The notes under the pieces were generated by a model. That model was not told the origin of the DNA and searched no databases. It saw nothing but the letters and a program-made list of their open reading frames with translations. Shown piece by piece: positions 5,211 to 6,471 of a DNA stretch of 6,471 bases (its first letter is position 1; every line of letters starts with the position of its first letter). A program made the translations under genes and the position numbers. Source of the DNA: Thermococcus sp. (lineage in GTDB: Archaea; Methanobacteriota_B; Thermococci; Thermococcales; Thermococcaceae); NCBI GenBank assembly GCA_026987155.1, contig JALSNG010000106.1, positions 1-6,471 of the forward strand. The letters are read 5' to 3'.

Positions 5211-6471
5211 TTATCTGAGTCTCCTGAGGGCCATCTCCCCTGCAATGCTTATCGGGTCAATCGTCGGACTTATCGGGGGGGCGTAGGCAGTCTCAAGGTA
5301 AACGACGTCCTCGATGGTTGCACCCTTCTGTGCCAAGGCTGAGAGGGTCATTATCCTTCCCCACACCCGTTCCCCACCGACTATCTGCGCACCTATGAGC
5401 TTTCTGTCGGACTTTCTGAAGATAAGCTTGACGGTTATGGGCTTTCCACCGGGGTAGTACTCCGGCTTCGTCGAGCCCTTGAACTTGCCGACCGCTATCT
5501 CTATTCCAGATTTCTTGGCCCTCTCCTCCGTTATTCCGAAGGTGCCTATCTCAAGGCCGAAGAGCTCTGTTATAGCAGTGTTGAAGACCGGCTTAAATGA
5601 GACGTCCTTTCCAGCTATGTGCTCCGCTGCAACCTTGGCCATTCTAACGGCACTGGTTCCGAGCTGGCTGAGCGTCCTTTCTTCGGTTACGGCGTCAATA
5701 ACTTCCGCACAGTCGCCTATTGCATAAATATCTGGATCGCTCGTCTGGAGGTGCTCGTTAACTACTATCCCGCGGTTTATCTCAAGGCCCGCTTTTTTGG
5801 CGAGGTCAACGTTTGCCCTCACGCCAGTTGCTACGAGAACGAGGTCAGCCGAAACCTCCTCGTCGCCTATCTTAATAGCTTCGACCGGACTGCCGACTAT
5901 CTCGCTGACCCCAACGCCGAAGCGGAAGGAAACTCCGTTGGCTTCCATCTCCCTCTGAACGAGCTTGGCGGTATCTTTGTCAAGCATCGTCGGCATTAGG
6001 CGATCCATCAGCTCAACGACCAGAACCTCCATGCCGAGCTTCGCGAAGGCCTCGGCCCCTTCGAGTCCGATTAGACCGGCGCCAATGACAACTGCTCTTT
6101 TCGGATTCCTCTCGGCGATGTAGGCTTTTATCTCCCTCACATCGTCGAGGCTCTTGAGGGTAAACACTCCCTCGTTCTCGACGCCTTTAATGGGTGGAAC
6201 AAAGGCCTTTGAGCCAACCGCCAAGACGAGCTTGTCATAGGGGATTTTCCCCTTATCCGTGACCACAACTTTCCTCCCGCGGTCTATGGATTTGGCCTCC
6301 GTTCCGAGCATGAGCTTTATCTTCTGCTTCTCGTAGAACTCGTTCGGGAAGACGATAACGTCCTCGGGCTTCTCTATGGTTCCGCTTATCACGTGAGGCA
6401 GGGCGCAGGGGGAGTATTGCATCGTTGGTTCCTTTCCGATGACTACTATTTCCGCCTTCCTGTCGAGCTTG
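5211..6471 (-). CDS. nox: NADH oxidase / CoA-disulfide reductase family flavoprotein (5' end outside the window)
   Basis: About 420 codons are visible, and the frame stays open to the right edge (KLDRKAEIVVIGKEPT precedes the internal Met at 6420-6422). Only about 20 N-terminal residues, including the first FAD GxGxxG motif, are missing. The redox cysteine lies in YSPCALPHV (codon 6405-6407). Further motifs are KLVLAVGS, the NAD motif VVIGAGLIG with a following acidic VVEL (NADH preference), and the second FAD motif IYAIGDCAE. The C-terminal dimerisation domain carries both tyrosine segments, EYYPGGK and TAYAPPISPTIDP, typical of CoA-disulfide reductases and NADH oxidases. I recall the sequence as very close to annotated Pyrococcus NADH oxidases. 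The enzyme uses NADH and FAD to reduce oxygen, sulfur species or a CoA-type disulfide in the cytosol; sequence alone does not choose between these. It is paralogous to the flavoprotein at 1591-2934. The internal ATG at 6422 is not the start, because conserved sequence continues upstream. Confidence 0.9.
   Translation of the reverse strand, partial: KLDRKAEIVVIGKEPTMQYSPCALPHVISGTIEKPEDVIVFPNEFYEKQKIKLMLGTEAKSIDRGRKVVVTDKGKIPYDKLVLAVGSKAFVPPIKGVENEGVFTLKSLDDVREIKAYIAERNPKRAVVIGAGLIGLEGAEAFAKLGMEVLVVELMDRLMPTMLDKDTAKLVQREMEANGVSFRFGVGVSEIVGSPVEAIKIGDEEVSADLVLVATGVRANVDLAKKAGLEINRGIVVNEHLQTSDPDIYAIGDCAEVIDAVTEERTLSQLGTSAVRMAKVAAEHIAGKDVSFKPVFNTAITELFGLEIGTFGITEERAKKSGIEIAVGKFKGSTKPEYYPGGKPITVKLIFRKSDRKLIGAQIVGGERVWGRIMTLSALAQKGATIEDVVYLETAYAPPISPTIDPISIAGEMALRRLR

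Noticed and set aside
6385..6395. TATCACGTGA sequence as a Thermococcales glycolytic regulator site
   Set aside because: It lies inside the NADH oxidase coding region and lacks the five-base spacer of TATCAC-N5-GTGATA.
1..6471. CRISPR array, tRNA, rRNA, insertion sequence or defence system
   Set aside because: No spaced direct repeats, RNA gene signatures, transposase or paired terminal repeats were found on either strand; the ATPase alone does not constitute a system.

Overview
The window looks like chromosomal DNA of a hyperthermophilic euryarchaeon of the order Thermococcales, most likely Thermococcus. This rests on the protein sequences (galactokinase and NADH-oxidase-type flavoproteins that I recall as close to Pyrococcus/Thermococcus proteins), archaeal BRE/TATA promoter elements, GGTG/GAGG-type ribosome binding sites, short T-rich terminators, and a lipoprotein with a Thr/Pro linker. 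No database search was run, so names rest on motif recognition and memory of the families.

Layout, left to right. Bases 2-118 are the 3' end of a plus-strand gene, probably the FAD-containing beta subunit of a proline dehydrogenase / sarcosine-oxidase-like complex, followed by a T-rich terminator. Bases 268-1343 hold an archaeal AAA ATPase of the AAA_14/DUF4143 type that is broken by a one-base frameshift near base 1020 and appears to have lost its usual N-terminus. Bases 1591-2934 encode a 447-residue FAD/NAD-dependent disulfide-reductase-type enzyme (NADH oxidase / CoA-disulfide reductase family), with its own TATA box and ribosome binding site. Bases 2982-4043 encode a galactokinase of the GHMP family, with a TATA box and a small perfect inverted repeat in the short gap before it.

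The right part is on the minus strand. A 246-base spacer (4044-4289) separates galactokinase from a convergent gene (4290-5123) for an unrecognised, heavily glycosylation-prone lipoprotein. That gene starts at a GTG rather than at an upstream ATG. The window ends inside a second NADH-oxidase-type gene (5211-6471, minus strand), complete at its C-terminus but missing roughly its first 20 residues.

Functionally these are mostly single-gene units rather than one operon: three intact genes each have a recognisable promoter. The two flavoenzymes are paralogues. The right one keeps every hallmark of the CoA-disulfide-reductase/NADH-oxidase group. The left one keeps the redox cysteine but lacks the two tyrosine motifs near the C-terminus, so its substrate may differ. 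I see no CRISPR array, tRNA, rRNA, insertion sequence or clearly new multi-gene system. The items most worth a second look are the decaying ATPase, the divergent flavoenzyme, the altered galactokinase motifs with the operator-like repeat, and the lipoprotein.
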